Shown here: positions 42,432-52,487 of the stretch, piece by piece
How the letters are laid out: each line of letters opens with the position of its first letter
Position numbering within the stretch: position 1 is the first letter of the stretch
Assembly (NCBI GenBank): GCA_035463295.1
Contig: DATHTK010000028.1
Span: forward strand, 85,888-149,887
DNA: 64,000 bases
From: DATHTK01 sp035463295
Lineage (GTDB): Bacteria > Actinomycetota > Rubrobacteria > Rubrobacterales > Rubrobacteraceae
Direction of reading: 5' to 3'
Made by a program: the position numbers and the translations under genes
Notes under the pieces: model-generated
Told to the model about the DNA's origin: nothing
Database searches by the model: none
What the model saw: the letters and a program-made list of their open reading frames with translations, nothing else

Positions 42432-43376
42432 ATGAGCGGAGCTTACGGCCCCGGCGGGTCTCGCAAGACCGGCAGTGGGGTGTACTGGACGAGGAGGCTC
42501 CTCGCTATCCTGGTCGTGTTGCTCTTGCTGGCCCTGATCGTCCCCTTTGCCTTCGGGGCGCTCGCCGGTTCTGGCGACAGAGGGGGCACGTCCGAGGGAG
42601 CGGCCGGCGGCGGGGGAGGTCCCGGCCAGGACGCTAGAGCCGGTGGCTCCGACAGCGCGGAATCTTCCAGAGACGAAGGGTCGCCCGAAGAGAAATCCGG
42701 TGCCTCCCGCACCGCGCAGGACGAAGACGCGCAGAAGGAAGAACCTCAGAGCGCAGCAGACGATGAGCCCCGGGAAGGCGGTCCCGCGCAGGAGACCGCC
42801 GGTGAAGAAGCCAGCGTCGCTACCGTCGACCCTGTCGCCCTGGCGGAGCGCCAGCAGGCTGCCCGCGAGCAGCGTCAACTCGTGCGCGAACAGCGGCAGG
42901 CCGCCCGCGCGGAGCGCCAGGCGATACGCGCACAGCGACAGGCTGCCCGCGCGGAACGGCAGGCTGCGCGGCTCTACGCCGCTCAGAACGCCTATCCCAC
43001 GCAAGACTACGGCGCGATACCGGTCGCCACGACGGCTCCCGTGGCTCCCGTCACGACAACTCCCGTGGCTCCCGTCACGACAACTCCCGTGGCTCCCGTT
43101 ACGACGGCTCCCGTGGCTCCCGTCACGACAACTCCCGTGGCTCCCGTCACGACAACGTCCGCTCCCGTTGCAACCGCTCCCGCCCCGGTGCCGACCGGCG
43201 TGGCCGCGGACCCGGCATTTGTCGCGGGTGAGGTATACGGCGGGGCGGCCACGGTGACCGACGCCGCTGCCCTCGGCGGTGCCGCGGGCGGCGTGTCGCC
43301 CGTGGCTCAGGACGTCGCCTCCAACGTCAAGGCCGCGACTGCGGGCCTCGGCGGCCAGATCCAGGGCTCCCTCTGA
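42432..43376 (+). CDS. membrane-anchored low-complexity repeat protein
   Basis: This 314-residue protein has a short cytoplasmic N-terminus and one membrane helix (LLAILVVLLLLALIVPFAFG). A long Gly/Asp/Glu/Ser-rich linker follows, then an Arg/Gln/Ala helix with repeated R-E-Q-R-Q and R-A-E-R-Q-A units (about residues 138-178). Next come five exact or near-exact TT(T/A)PVAPV octads encoded by a 24-bp repeat, and an Ala/Gly-rich end. It is probably exposed outside the membrane as a stalk-like or wall-associated protein. No family is recognised. GGGGAGG lies 7 nt before ATG 42432, and a TATAAA box lies at 42318. Confidence 0.65.
   Translation: MSGAYGPGGSRKTGSGVYWTRRLLAILVVLLLLALIVPFAFGALAGSGDRGGTSEGAAGGGGGPGQDARAGGSDSAESSRDEGSPEEKSGASRTAQDEDAQKEEPQSAADDEPREGGPAQETAGEEASVATVDPVALAERQQAAREQRQLVREQRQAARAERQAIRAQRQAARAERQAARLYAAQNAYPTQDYGAIPVATTAPVAPVTTTPVAPVTTTPVAPVTTAPVAPVTTTPVAPVTTTSAPVATAPAPVPTGVAADPAFVAGEVYGGAATVTDAAALGGAAGGVSPVAQDVASNVKAATAGLGGQIQGSL
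43029..43148 (+). repeat. five tandem copies of a 24-bp unit
   Basis: Units start at 43029, 43053, 43077, 43101 and 43125 and differ only at an AA/GG dinucleotide and a final C/T. They encode TT(A/T)PVAPV. A degenerate sixth unit follows. Confidence 0.95.
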
Positions 43377-43468
43377 CGTCCCGAGGACGATAACCCCAAG
43401 GGGCTCCTCACTGCGAGGGATTCCGACGTCGGGGCGTTTCAGCGGCGTCGTCCCGGCCCTCTATTCAC

Positions 43469-43474
43469 TACAAT
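43469..43474 (+). promoter_or_regulatory. -10 box TACAAT of tilS
   Basis: TACAAT ends exactly 6 nt before ATG 43481, with no ribosome site between, so the tilS-hpt mRNA is predicted leaderless. Confidence 0.5.
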
Positions 43475-43480
43475 GCGCGC

Positions 43481-44812
43481 ATGGAGCCCGCCGACTTCCG
43501 CGCGGCGGTCGGCCGGACGGCCGGTCGTTTCGGCATGGACCTCGCCCGCCCCCTGGTCATGGTGTCCGGCGGGCCCGACTCGGTGGCGCTCGTGCGGGTG
43601 CTGCTCGATCTCGGGAGTCGGCCCGTAGTGTTGCACGTCGACCACGGGCTGCGGGGTCGGGAGTCCCGGGTGGACGCCCATTTCGTCGAGGCGCTGTGTG
43701 AGCGGCTCGGCGTACCCGTCGAGGTTCGAAGGCCCGCGCTGGGCGAGGGGACGAGCCTGCAGGAGCGGGCGCGCGAGGTACGGTACCGGCTCGCCGCGGA
43801 GGTCGCCGGGGGACTGGGGTTGCGGACCGTCGCCGTGGGCCACACGGCCGACGACGTGGCCGAGACGGTCCTGCTGAACCTGTCGCGGGGGGCGGGGCTG
43901 CGCGGTCTCTCGGGCATCCCCCCGGTCCGGGAGGGGGTGGTGAGGCCGCTCATCGAGCGCACGCGGGCCGAGGTTCTCGGGTATCTCGGACGTCTCGGGC
44001 AACCGTACCGCACCGACCCGACGAACCTCACCGGCAAGTACGCCCGTAACCGGGTCAGATCCGAGGTCTTGCCCGTCCTCGAAGAGCTCCATCCGGGCGC
44101 TGCCCGCAACCTGGCGCGGGGCGCCGAGCTCGCTCGCGAAGACCTCGAAGTCCTCGAGGAGCTGGCGGACGAGGTCCTCGAGAAGAGGGGCGGGGAGGTG
44201 GTGTTGCCGCTGAGAGGGCTCGAGGAGTTGCGGCCCGCGCTCCGGCGCCACGCCGTCCGCCGGGGGTACCGGACGCTATTGCCCGGGGCGCCGCCGCTCG
44301 ACTCCGCGCTCGTCGGGGCGGTCCTGGGGCTTCTCGAAGGCGGCGAGGGAACGAGGGTGCTCGACCTGCCGGGCGGGGTGGTCGCGGCCGCTCGACCGAA
44401 CGAAGGGCTCGTCCTGTACGAGAGGGTCGAGACGTCCGGCGAGGCAGTAGAGTTGCAGGTAGGGGAGACGTACTTCGCGGGGTGGAGGGTCTCCGTCCGG
44501 GAGGTCGAGGACTTCGATGCCCGCGACGCCGCCAGAGAGCAGGTCGCCTACCTCGACGAGACGAAGGGGCCGTACAGGATGCGGCTGGCGCGGGAGGGGG
44601 ATATCATCCGGCCGTTGGGTCTCGGGGGGGGCAAGAAGGTCCTGCGGGCGATGATGGACCGGAAGGTGCCCGGGGATCTGAGGCGCCGGACGCCGGTCGT
44701 GGTGGGCGCCGAGGGGGTGGCCTGGATCTTCCTCGGGGAGCTGGGCGAGGGGTTCAAAGTAGACCGGGCGACGGAGAGGATGCTCAGAGTGGAGGTGGAG
44801 AGGGTCTCGTGA
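43481..44812 (+). CDS. tilS: tRNA(Ile)-lysidine synthase
   Basis: This 443-residue enzyme uses ATP to attach lysine to C34 of tRNA-Ile(CAU), so that it reads AUA. The PP-loop SGGPDS is at residues 29-34 (the family often has SGGxDS), with VLHVDHGLRG and AVGHTADDVAETVLLNLSRG downstream in the N-type ATPase domain. LRMRLAREGD-IRPLG-GGKK is the C-terminal TilS substrate-binding domain. Full length is typical. Its TGA overlaps the GTG of hpt. Confidence 0.95.
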   Translation: MEPADFRAAVGRTAGRFGMDLARPLVMVSGGPDSVALVRVLLDLGSRPVVLHVDHGLRGRESRVDAHFVEALCERLGVPVEVRRPALGEGTSLQERAREVRYRLAAEVAGGLGLRTVAVGHTADDVAETVLLNLSRGAGLRGLSGIPPVREGVVRPLIERTRAEVLGYLGRLGQPYRTDPTNLTGKYARNRVRSEVLPVLEELHPGAARNLARGAELAREDLEVLEELADEVLEKRGGEVVLPLRGLEELRPALRRHAVRRGYRTLLPGAPPLDSALVGAVLGLLEGGEGTRVLDLPGGVVAAARPNEGLVLYERVETSGEAVELQVGETYFAGWRVSVREVEDFDARDAAREQVAYLDETKGPYRMRLAREGDIIRPLGLGGGKKVLRAMMDRKVPGDLRRRTPVVVGAEGVAWIFLGELGEGFKVDRATERMLRVEVERVS

Positions 44813-45366
44813 AGATGCAAAGCATGATGCCCGACGTCAAGGAGGTGCTCATATCCTCCTCCGAGATACAGGAGAAAGTGCGCGGGATGGGGGAGCGCAT
44901 CACCGAGGACTACCGGGGCGAGAGGCCGCTGCTCATCGGGGTGCTGCGCGGTGCGATCGTCGTGATGGGCGACCTCATGCGCCAGATCGACCTGCCGTGC
45001 GAGATCGACTTCATGGATATAAGCTCCTACGGAACCGGGACCTCGAGCAGCGGGGTCGTGCGTATACTGAAGGACCTCGAGGAGGACATAACCGACCGGC
45101 ACGTGCTCGTCGTCGAGGACATCATCGACACGGGGCTGACCCTCTCGTACCTCAGGCGCTCGCTCCTCGCCCGCCGTCCGGCCTCGCTGGAGATCTGCGC
45201 GCTCCTGACCAAACCCTCGCGCCGCAGGGTCGAGCTCGACGTCAAGTACCTGGGTTTCGAGGTGCCCGACGAATTCGTCGTCGGCTACGGGCTGGACTTC
45301 GCCGGCGCATACCGGAACCTCCCGGACATCTGCGTCCTGAGGCCGGAGGTCTTCGCCAAGGCCTGA
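44809..45366 (+). CDS. hpt: hypoxanthine phosphoribosyltransferase
   Basis: This 185-residue purine-salvage enzyme makes IMP/GMP from PRPP and hypoxanthine/guanine. The PRPP-binding motif is VLVVEDIIDTGLTL, with early LLIGVLRGAIVVMGDLMRQI and the flexible loop SSYGTGTSSSG. GTG 44809 overlaps tilS (GTGA), the classic tilS-hpt-ftsH gene order. ATG 44815 is an alternative start. In this window the order is interrupted by the minus-strand PRC-barrel gene before ftsH. Confidence 0.95.
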   Translation: MKMQSMMPDVKEVLISSSEIQEKVRGMGERITEDYRGERPLLIGVLRGAIVVMGDLMRQIDLPCEIDFMDISSYGTGTSSSGVVRILKDLEEDITDRHVLVVEDIIDTGLTLSYLRRSLLARRPASLEICALLTKPSRRRVELDVKYLGFEVPDEFVVGYGLDFAGAYRNLPDICVLRPEVFAKA

Positions 45367-45375
45367 GGGCGGTCG

Positions 45376-45726
45376 CTAGAGCCCGTAGTGGCTGCGCACG
45401 GCCCTCTCGTATTCGGGGGTTATCGGTTGGGCCTCGTAGAAAGTGGGGCCGTTCTGCGCGTGGTCCTTTTCGGTGTCGACCTCGATGCGCTCGTTTGCCT
45501 CGTCCACGGTGGCGATGTCGAAGGGGATGATCTCGACGTTCATCGCCAGGAGATCCCTCTTTACGGCGACGTAGCGGGGTTCGCCGCTCTCGTCCGCATA
45601 GAGCCTCTGGACCGTGCCGATCTTCTCGCCGTCCCGGTCTCGTACTTCAAAGCTCGGAAAGCGGCTCTCTACCTCCGTGAACCGGTCGCTGCGTGCCAGC
45701 CGGTCGTCGCGCTCCTCCCCGCCCAT
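45376..45726 (-). CDS. PRC-barrel domain protein
   Basis: This 116-residue protein has a PRC-barrel of the photosynthetic-reaction-centre-H/RimM kind (FEVRDRDGEKIGTVQRLYAD, RYVAVKRDLLAMNVEIIPFD). An acidic stretch (IEVDTEKDHA) and C-terminal TFYEAQPITPEYERAVRSHY follow. Such proteins are often stress- or membrane-associated; a specific role is unknown. AGGAGG lies 8 nt upstream of ATG 45726. It is inserted between hpt and ftsH on the opposite strand. Confidence 0.8.
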   Translation of the reverse strand: MGGEERDDRLARSDRFTEVESRFPSFEVRDRDGEKIGTVQRLYADESGEPRYVAVKRDLLAMNVEIIPFDIATVDEANERIEVDTEKDHAQNGPTFYEAQPITPEYERAVRSHYGL

Positions 45727-45908
45727 CGAGTGGTCCTCCTTTGCCGGTTGCCTTACCCGTATGAAATTCGCTACCCCCCCTTTCGGAGGCGTAAACCTGC
45801 GGCTCCCTCCGCTACAATGCCCCCGGCGCCGCTCTGACGAACGTTCCCGCGCGAGGCGACCCCGAACCTCCGGGTGAGACCGCACACCTTGATACGGTGC
45901 GCAGGTAG

Positions 45909-45914
45909 TATAAT
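45909..45914 (+). promoter_or_regulatory. -10 box TATAAT of ftsH
   Basis: A perfect TATAAT lies 38 nt before the TTG start of ftsH. TTGATA lies 14 nt upstream of it, a short spacer that makes that -35 doubtful. Confidence 0.5.
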
Positions 45915-45952
45915 CCCCATGTTTCTTACATCGCACGGAAGGTAAGGCGACC

Positions 45953-47881
<1,929 letters not shown>

Positions 47882-47905
47882 GGGCCGGAGACGAGGAACG
47901 CGACG

Positions 47906-48736
47906 TTGAGGGTCGGGGCCCGTACTCTGGGTCCCGGCCCTATTATCGTGGGGATCCTGAACGTCACCCCGGATTCCTTCTCGGACGGTGGGGCCTTCTT
48001 CGACCCGGAATCGGCAGCGGAGCGGGCCGCGACGATGCTGGACGAGGGCGCCGATGTGATCGACGTGGGGGGCGAGTCCACCCGCCCGGGCTCGGACCCG
48101 GTCTCGACCGCCGAGGAGATCCGGCGCGTCGTCCCGGTCGTCCGCGAGATCCTCGCCGAACGGCCTGGCGCCGTTCTCTCCGTCGATACCCACCGGGTCG
48201 AGACCGCCGGGGCGGCCCTCGACGCCGGCGCGGGCATCGTCAACGACGTGACCGCCCTGCGCGGGGACCCTCGCATGGCCGCGCTCGTCGCCGGGGCACG
48301 GTGCCCGGTGATCCTCATGCACATGAAGGGCGAGCCGAAGACCATGCAGAAGAACCCGCTCTACGACGACGTGGTGCTTGAGGTGCGCGACTTCCTCGCA
48401 GCGAGGGCCGAGAGTGCCGTCGCGGCGGGCGTGGAGCCGCAGAACGTGATCCTGGACCCGGGGATCGGGTTCGGAAAGACGCCGGAGCACAACCTGACGC
48501 TCCTGCGTCGACTGGACGACATCGTGGAGCTCGGCTTCCCGGTGCTCGTCGGGGCGTCGCGCAAGAGCTTCATCGGCGGGATCACCGGCGTCGAAAGGGC
48601 CAGGGAGCGGGTCGCCGGCACACTCGCCACGACGGTTCTCGCCTTCGAGAAGGGCGCGACCGTCTTCCGCGTCCACGACGTTCGCGCCAACTGGGAGGCG
48701 CTCGCGGTGGCGCGGGCCGTACTGGGTGCCGGGTGA
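47906..48736 (+). CDS. folP: dihydropteroate synthase
   Basis: This 276-residue TIM-barrel enzyme joins p-aminobenzoate to the dihydropterin pyrophosphate in folate synthesis. Motifs are VGILNVTPDSFSDGG, IDVGGESTRPG with pterin-binding residues, ILDPGIGFGKT and VGASRKSF. It starts at TTG 47906, 24 nt after ftsH. Its end overlaps folK by GTGA. No folB lies between folP and folK, as it does in many genomes. Confidence 0.95.
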   Translation: MRVGARTLGPGPIIVGILNVTPDSFSDGGAFFDPESAAERAATMLDEGADVIDVGGESTRPGSDPVSTAEEIRRVVPVVREILAERPGAVLSVDTHRVETAGAALDAGAGIVNDVTALRGDPRMAALVAGARCPVILMHMKGEPKTMQKNPLYDDVVLEVRDFLAARAESAVAAGVEPQNVILDPGIGFGKTPEHNLTLLRRLDDIVELGFPVLVGASRKSFIGGITGVERARERVAGTLATTVLAFEKGATVFRVHDVRANWEALAVARAVLGAG

Positions 48737-49227
48737 GCCGGGTGTTTCTGAGCCTGGGCAGCAACCTGGGGGACCGGCTCTCGTATCTGCGGTCCGCCGC
48801 AAGGGCGCTCGGGCGCGGTCCTTCGATGACGCTCGTTGGGGTTTCGAAGGTCTACGAGACGGAGCCGGTCGAGGTCGAGGAGGAGCAGCCGGATTACCTC
48901 AACTGCGTCGTGGAGCTCGAGTGCGGAGTGCCGGCGATCGAGCTGCTCCGCTACTGCCAGGGCGTCGAGGCGGCGCTCGGACGCCAGCGGAAGGGGGAGC
49001 GTGCGCCGCGTACCATCGATATAGACGTGCTGCTCTTCGGAGAGGATGAGATAGAGGGAGAGGATCTGCACGTACCGCACCGGGGCCTTGTGCGCGCGTT
49101 CAACCTCAAGGGGATAGCCGACCTGGACCCGGACCTGTATATTCCCGGTCGCGGCCGGGTAGTAGACCTCGTCACCGGGGTGGACGCCGGCGGGGTCCGG
49201 GAGCTCCAGGAGGTAAGAGCGCTGTGA
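48733..49227 (+). CDS. folK: 2-amino-4-hydroxy-6-hydroxymethyldihydropteridine pyrophosphokinase
   Basis: This 164-residue HPPK makes the pyrophosphate substrate of FolP. It has the signature FLSLGSNLGDR at the start, ETEPV, and RTIDIDVLLFG with the paired Asp that bind Mg2+-ATP. GTG 48733 and the GTGA overlap at its 3' end couple it with folP and coaX. Confidence 0.94.
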   Translation: MSRVFLSLGSNLGDRLSYLRSAARALGRGPSMTLVGVSKVYETEPVEVEEEQPDYLNCVVELECGVPAIELLRYCQGVEAALGRQRKGERAPRTIDIDVLLFGEDEIEGEDLHVPHRGLVRAFNLKGIADLDPDLYIPGRGRVVDLVTGVDAGGVRELQEVRAL

Positions 49228-49994
49228 TGATGGCGGTGGACGTCGGGAACACTCAGACGGTCCTCGGGCTCTTCGAGGGGGAGGAGCTCCGAGGTCAGTG
49301 GCGCATAGCGACGGAGTCGCACCGGACCGCCGACGAGCTGGCGGTCGTCTCGGGGGGGCTGCTGGATCTCGGTGGGTTGCGGCTCGGGGACGTGGACGCC
49401 CTGATCGTCTCGAGCGTCGTGCCCGGTCTAACCCGCGCGTACCGGCACCTGGCGGAGGACATCCTCGACGTGCCGTTCTACGTCGTAAACGCCGATATGG
49501 AGACCGGGTTGAAGAACCGCTACGACGACCCCAGGGCGGTGGGGGCGGACAGGATCGTCAACGCGGTCGCGGCGGGCAGGTACTACGGGTTCCCGGCGAT
49601 CATCGTGGACATCGGTACTGCGACGACCGTCGAGGCCGTAGATAAAGACGGCTGCTACCTCGGAGGCGCGATCCTCACCGGTCTCTACGTCGCCCTGGAG
49701 GCGCTCGTCGAGCGGACGGCGCAGCTCCCCAGCGTGGACCTCGAAGAGGACCCGCCGAGCGCGATAGCCACCAACACCCCCGACTCCATCAGGAGCGGCT
49801 TCATCTACGGCTACGCGGGCGCGGTTGACGCCCTGATCCGGCGCTGCCGCGACGAGCTCGGGGGGGACGGCGTCCGGGTCGTCGCCACCGGCGGCCCCGC
49901 CCGCGCGATGGTTCGCCACTGCCGCGAGATCCAGGAGTTCGACCCGGATCTCACGCTAAAAGGGCTGAGCGTCCTCTACGAGATGAACGCGTAG
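49224..49994 (+). CDS. coaX: type III pantothenate kinase
   Basis: This 256-residue ASKHA-fold kinase phosphorylates pantothenate in the first step of CoA synthesis. It shows MAVDVGNTQTVLGLF (phosphate 1), YDDPRAVGADRIVNA, IVDIGTATTVEAV (phosphate 2) and VVATGGPA (adenosine motif). The start is GTG 49224 or one of the two following ATGs. It is the last gene of the ftsH operon; no clear terminator follows. Confidence 0.94.
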   Translation: MMMAVDVGNTQTVLGLFEGEELRGQWRIATESHRTADELAVVSGGLLDLGGLRLGDVDALIVSSVVPGLTRAYRHLAEDILDVPFYVVNADMETGLKNRYDDPRAVGADRIVNAVAAGRYYGFPAIIVDIGTATTVEAVDKDGCYLGGAILTGLYVALEALVERTAQLPSVDLEEDPPSAIATNTPDSIRSGFIYGYAGAVDALIRRCRDELGGDGVRVVATGGPARAMVRHCREIQEFDPDLTLKGLSVLYEMNA

Positions 49995-50108
49995 CACGGC
50001 CCTCAGCAGATCTGGCCGTCCGGTGCGGCCGCTGCTCGCCGATTGCGCAGCGTCTTCGGAACGACGTATCTCTTGCCGGGGAGAGTTGAAAGCTGACCGC
50101 TATCTTCG

Positions 50109-50137
50109 TTGACAGCCTACACCCCCGCTCGTATAAT
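50109..50137 (+). promoter_or_regulatory. perfect consensus promoter of greA
   Basis: TTGACA (50109-50114), 17-nt spacer, TATAAT (50132-50137): full sigma-70 consensus at both boxes with ideal spacing. ATG 50148 is 10 nt downstream, so the leader is at most a few nucleotides. Confidence 0.85.
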
Positions 50138-50147
50138 CTCGCGGCTT

Positions 50148-50636
50148 ATGACCGACAGGAACCAGGAACTCGTTACCCCGGAGGGTTTGGAGAAGCTCCA
50201 GAGCGAGCTAACGTACCTCACGGAGGTGCGACGCAAGGAGGTCGCCGACCGCATCCGGCACGCGCGGGAGTTCGGGGACATCTCCGAGAACTCCGAGTAC
50301 GACGACGCCAAGACCGAGCAGGGCCTCCTGGAGCGCAGGATCAGCGAGATCCAGCGCCGCATCAGGAACGCGAAGGTGGTCGACCCCTCCGACGTCAACG
50401 CCGACGCCGTGGACCTCGGGACGCGCGTTACGCTGCGGGTCGTCGGCAAGAAGGACCAGGAGAGGACGTTCCAGATCGTCGGCGCCAACGAGTCGGACCC
50501 GACGAGCGGCAAGCTCTCGCACGCCTCTCCCGTCGGCCGCGCCGTTTTGAAGCGGAGGGTCGGGGACAAGGTGACGGTCTCGACGCCGCGCGGCGCCACC
50601 GAGTACGAGATCGTCAACGTCGAGGCGGCGAGCTAG
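50148..50636 (+). CDS. greA: transcript cleavage factor GreA
   Basis: This 162-residue factor enters the RNA polymerase secondary channel and stimulates cleavage of backtracked RNA. The N-terminal coiled coil (ELVTPEGLEKLQSELTYLTE) carries the acidic tip in EFGDISENSEYDDAKTEQ, with the key Asp/Glu. The C-terminal FKBP-like domain ends in SPVGRAVLKRRVGDKVTVST. ATG 50148 is used; the frame's TTG at 50109 lies inside the -35 box and cannot be the start. Confidence 0.96.
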   Translation: MTDRNQELVTPEGLEKLQSELTYLTEVRRKEVADRIRHAREFGDISENSEYDDAKTEQGLLERRISEIQRRIRNAKVVDPSDVNADAVDLGTRVTLRVVGKKDQERTFQIVGANESDPTSGKLSHASPVGRAVLKRRVGDKVTVSTPRGATEYEIVNVEAAS

Positions 50637-50682
50637 CGCCGAATACAGGCGAACCCGTCCCAACCTATCTTCTCTGGAGCAC

Positions 50683-52167
50683 GTGATGAGCACCAACGGC
50701 ATCCCGGTACCCGGCTGGGCCGAGAGGGTCGCGGACTCTCTGGGCGAAGGGCCGCACGTGGTGGTCACCGGGATCAGCCCTTCGGGCAACATCCACAACC
50801 TGCGCGAGGTGCTCGTCGCCGAGACGGTGGCGAACGCGCTCCGGGCGCGCGGTGAGGAGGTCCGCTTTATCTTCCACGCGGACACGATCGACCCCTTGCG
50901 GAAGATCGCACCGGGCGTCCCGAAGAGCTTCGAAGAGTACATGGGGCACAGCCTCTCTCACATCCCCGACCCCGAGGGCTGCCACGAGTCCTACGCCGAG
51001 CACTTTCTCGCGCCCTTCGAGGAGTCGCTGCGCGAGATGGAGATGGATATAGAAGTCCTCCGCTCGCACGAGCTCTACGAAGAGGGTATCTATACCGGCG
51101 TTACGCGAGAGGCGATCGAGCACACCGACGGGCTGCGCGGCATCCTGCAGGAGGTGAGCGGGCGCGAGATGGCCGAGACCTGGTCGCCTTACCTGCCGCG
51201 CGCCGGCTCCGGGGACCTCACGGGGAACCGCGTCCTCGAGCACGCGCCCGATGTGTCGAAGGTTCTCTTCGTCGACCGGGAGGGGAACGAGAGCGAGGCG
51301 GACTACTCAAGAGGAGAGGGCAAGCTCGGCTGGCGGGTCGAGCTCGCGGCGCGGTGGAAGGCTCTGGGCGTGACCTTCGAGCCGTTCGGCAAGGACCACA
51401 CCAGCCGCGGCGGCTCGACGGATACGGCCGACCGCATGTCCCGCGAGGTCTTCCGCTACCCCGTGCCGGGGCGCTACGAGTACGAGTGGATCTCCGTAAA
51501 GGGGCAGGGGCCTATGAGCAGCTCGAAGGGCATCGTGCTCCTGCCGAAGGACCTGCTCCGGATCATGCCGCCCGATGCGCTGCGCAAGATGATGCTCGGG
51601 CGCGACCCCTCCCGGGCTCTCGAGCTCGACCTGCAGGGCGGCTTCCCCCGCTTTATGGACGCGTACCGCTCCGAGACCGAGGAGGACCCGGTTCCCTTCT
51701 CGCACCTGGTGACCATCGCCCAGACCGTGCCCGGCGCCACCGAGGGCGGACCACCGCTGAGTCTCGCAGCCGCGTTGCTCGCTCGGGGCGGGTACGAGGA
51801 GGCGGCCGGAGACCGGAAGAAGCTCGCGCGAGACCTCACCTACGCCCTTAACTGGGCCGAAGAGTGGGCGCCCGAGTCGCTGCGGCTGAGGATCCTCACG
51901 CCCGAAGAGGCCGCCGAGGCCGCCGCGGGGCTCGACGACGAGCAACGCGAGTATCTGCGGGAGCTCTCCGACGAGTTACGCTCCGACCTCGACGGGGAAG
52001 AGGTCCAGGACCTGCTCTACCGGACGGCCGTAGAGAGAGGCCTCAAGCCCAAGAGAGCGTTCGCGGCACTCTACACCGTCTTGCTGGGCAAGAAGAGCGG
52101 GCCCAAGGCCGGTCCGTTCATCGCCGGCCTGCCGGAGAACCTCGTGCGAGAGAGGCTCTCGGTGTGA
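50683..52167 (+). CDS. lysS: class I lysyl-tRNA synthetase
   Basis: This 494-residue enzyme is of the archaeal/spirochaete class I type, not the usual bacterial class II. The HIGH-equivalent is SPSGNIHNLRE in GISPSGNIHN, the KMSKS-equivalent GPMSSSKG, and the C-terminal helical anticodon-binding domain is of class I. It charges tRNA-Lys in the cytoplasm. It starts at GTG 50683 or ATG 50686 after TGGAG. It lies 46 nt downstream of greA and probably shares its strong promoter. Confidence 0.94.
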   Translation: MMSTNGIPVPGWAERVADSLGEGPHVVVTGISPSGNIHNLREVLVAETVANALRARGEEVRFIFHADTIDPLRKIAPGVPKSFEEYMGHSLSHIPDPEGCHESYAEHFLAPFEESLREMEMDIEVLRSHELYEEGIYTGVTREAIEHTDGLRGILQEVSGREMAETWSPYLPRAGSGDLTGNRVLEHAPDVSKVLFVDREGNESEADYSRGEGKLGWRVELAARWKALGVTFEPFGKDHTSRGGSTDTADRMSREVFRYPVPGRYEYEWISVKGQGPMSSSKGIVLLPKDLLRIMPPDALRKMMLGRDPSRALELDLQGGFPRFMDAYRSETEEDPVPFSHLVTIAQTVPGATEGGPPLSLAAALLARGGYEEAAGDRKKLARDLTYALNWAEEWAPESLRLRILTPEEAAEAAAGLDDEQREYLRELSDELRSDLDGEEVQDLLYRTAVERGLKPKRAFAALYTVLLGKKSGPKAGPFIAGLPENLVRERLSV

Positions 52168-52487
52168 GGGGGAACACCAAAGTCGCGCGTTGGGGACGGT
52201 AGAGTCCCCGAAGACCTCCACAAATAGAGAGGTGGATGGGGCGCCAGCCGTACAGGCTGTAGCGCTGAGAGCGTAAAGCGCTCGAAAGAGCCGCACCGAC
52301 GGAGAAAAGCCCTGTATACTTTAGGGCAAGCAGGCGCCCGAGAGGTACGATTTTTGAGCAACACTATTTCGAAAGGCAGATTTCAGACGATGTATCATCC
52401 AGCTGAATCGGACGATCGTACAAAGAGAGAGACGGCCGGTAACCCCGACACACTGAAGGACCCTCGGAGCGGAGGAGGATCCCGCTA
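52168..52487. promoter_or_regulatory. clpC upstream region
   Basis: This 320-bp stretch has no gene. A small hairpin GGGGAC/GTCCCC (52192-52209) lies after lysS, without a T-tract. A TATACT box lies at 52315-52320 and a TATCAT at 52393-52398; neither has a convincing -35. I saw no HspR (HAIR) or CtsR-like inverted repeat. Confidence 0.3.

Noticed and set aside
43029..43148. Repeats as a possible CRISPR array
   Set aside because: Units are directly adjacent, without spacers, and lie in frame inside a protein gene.
52168..52487. HspR (HAIR) or CtsR operator before clpC
   Set aside because: I looked for CTTGAGT-type and tandem heptad repeats and found none.
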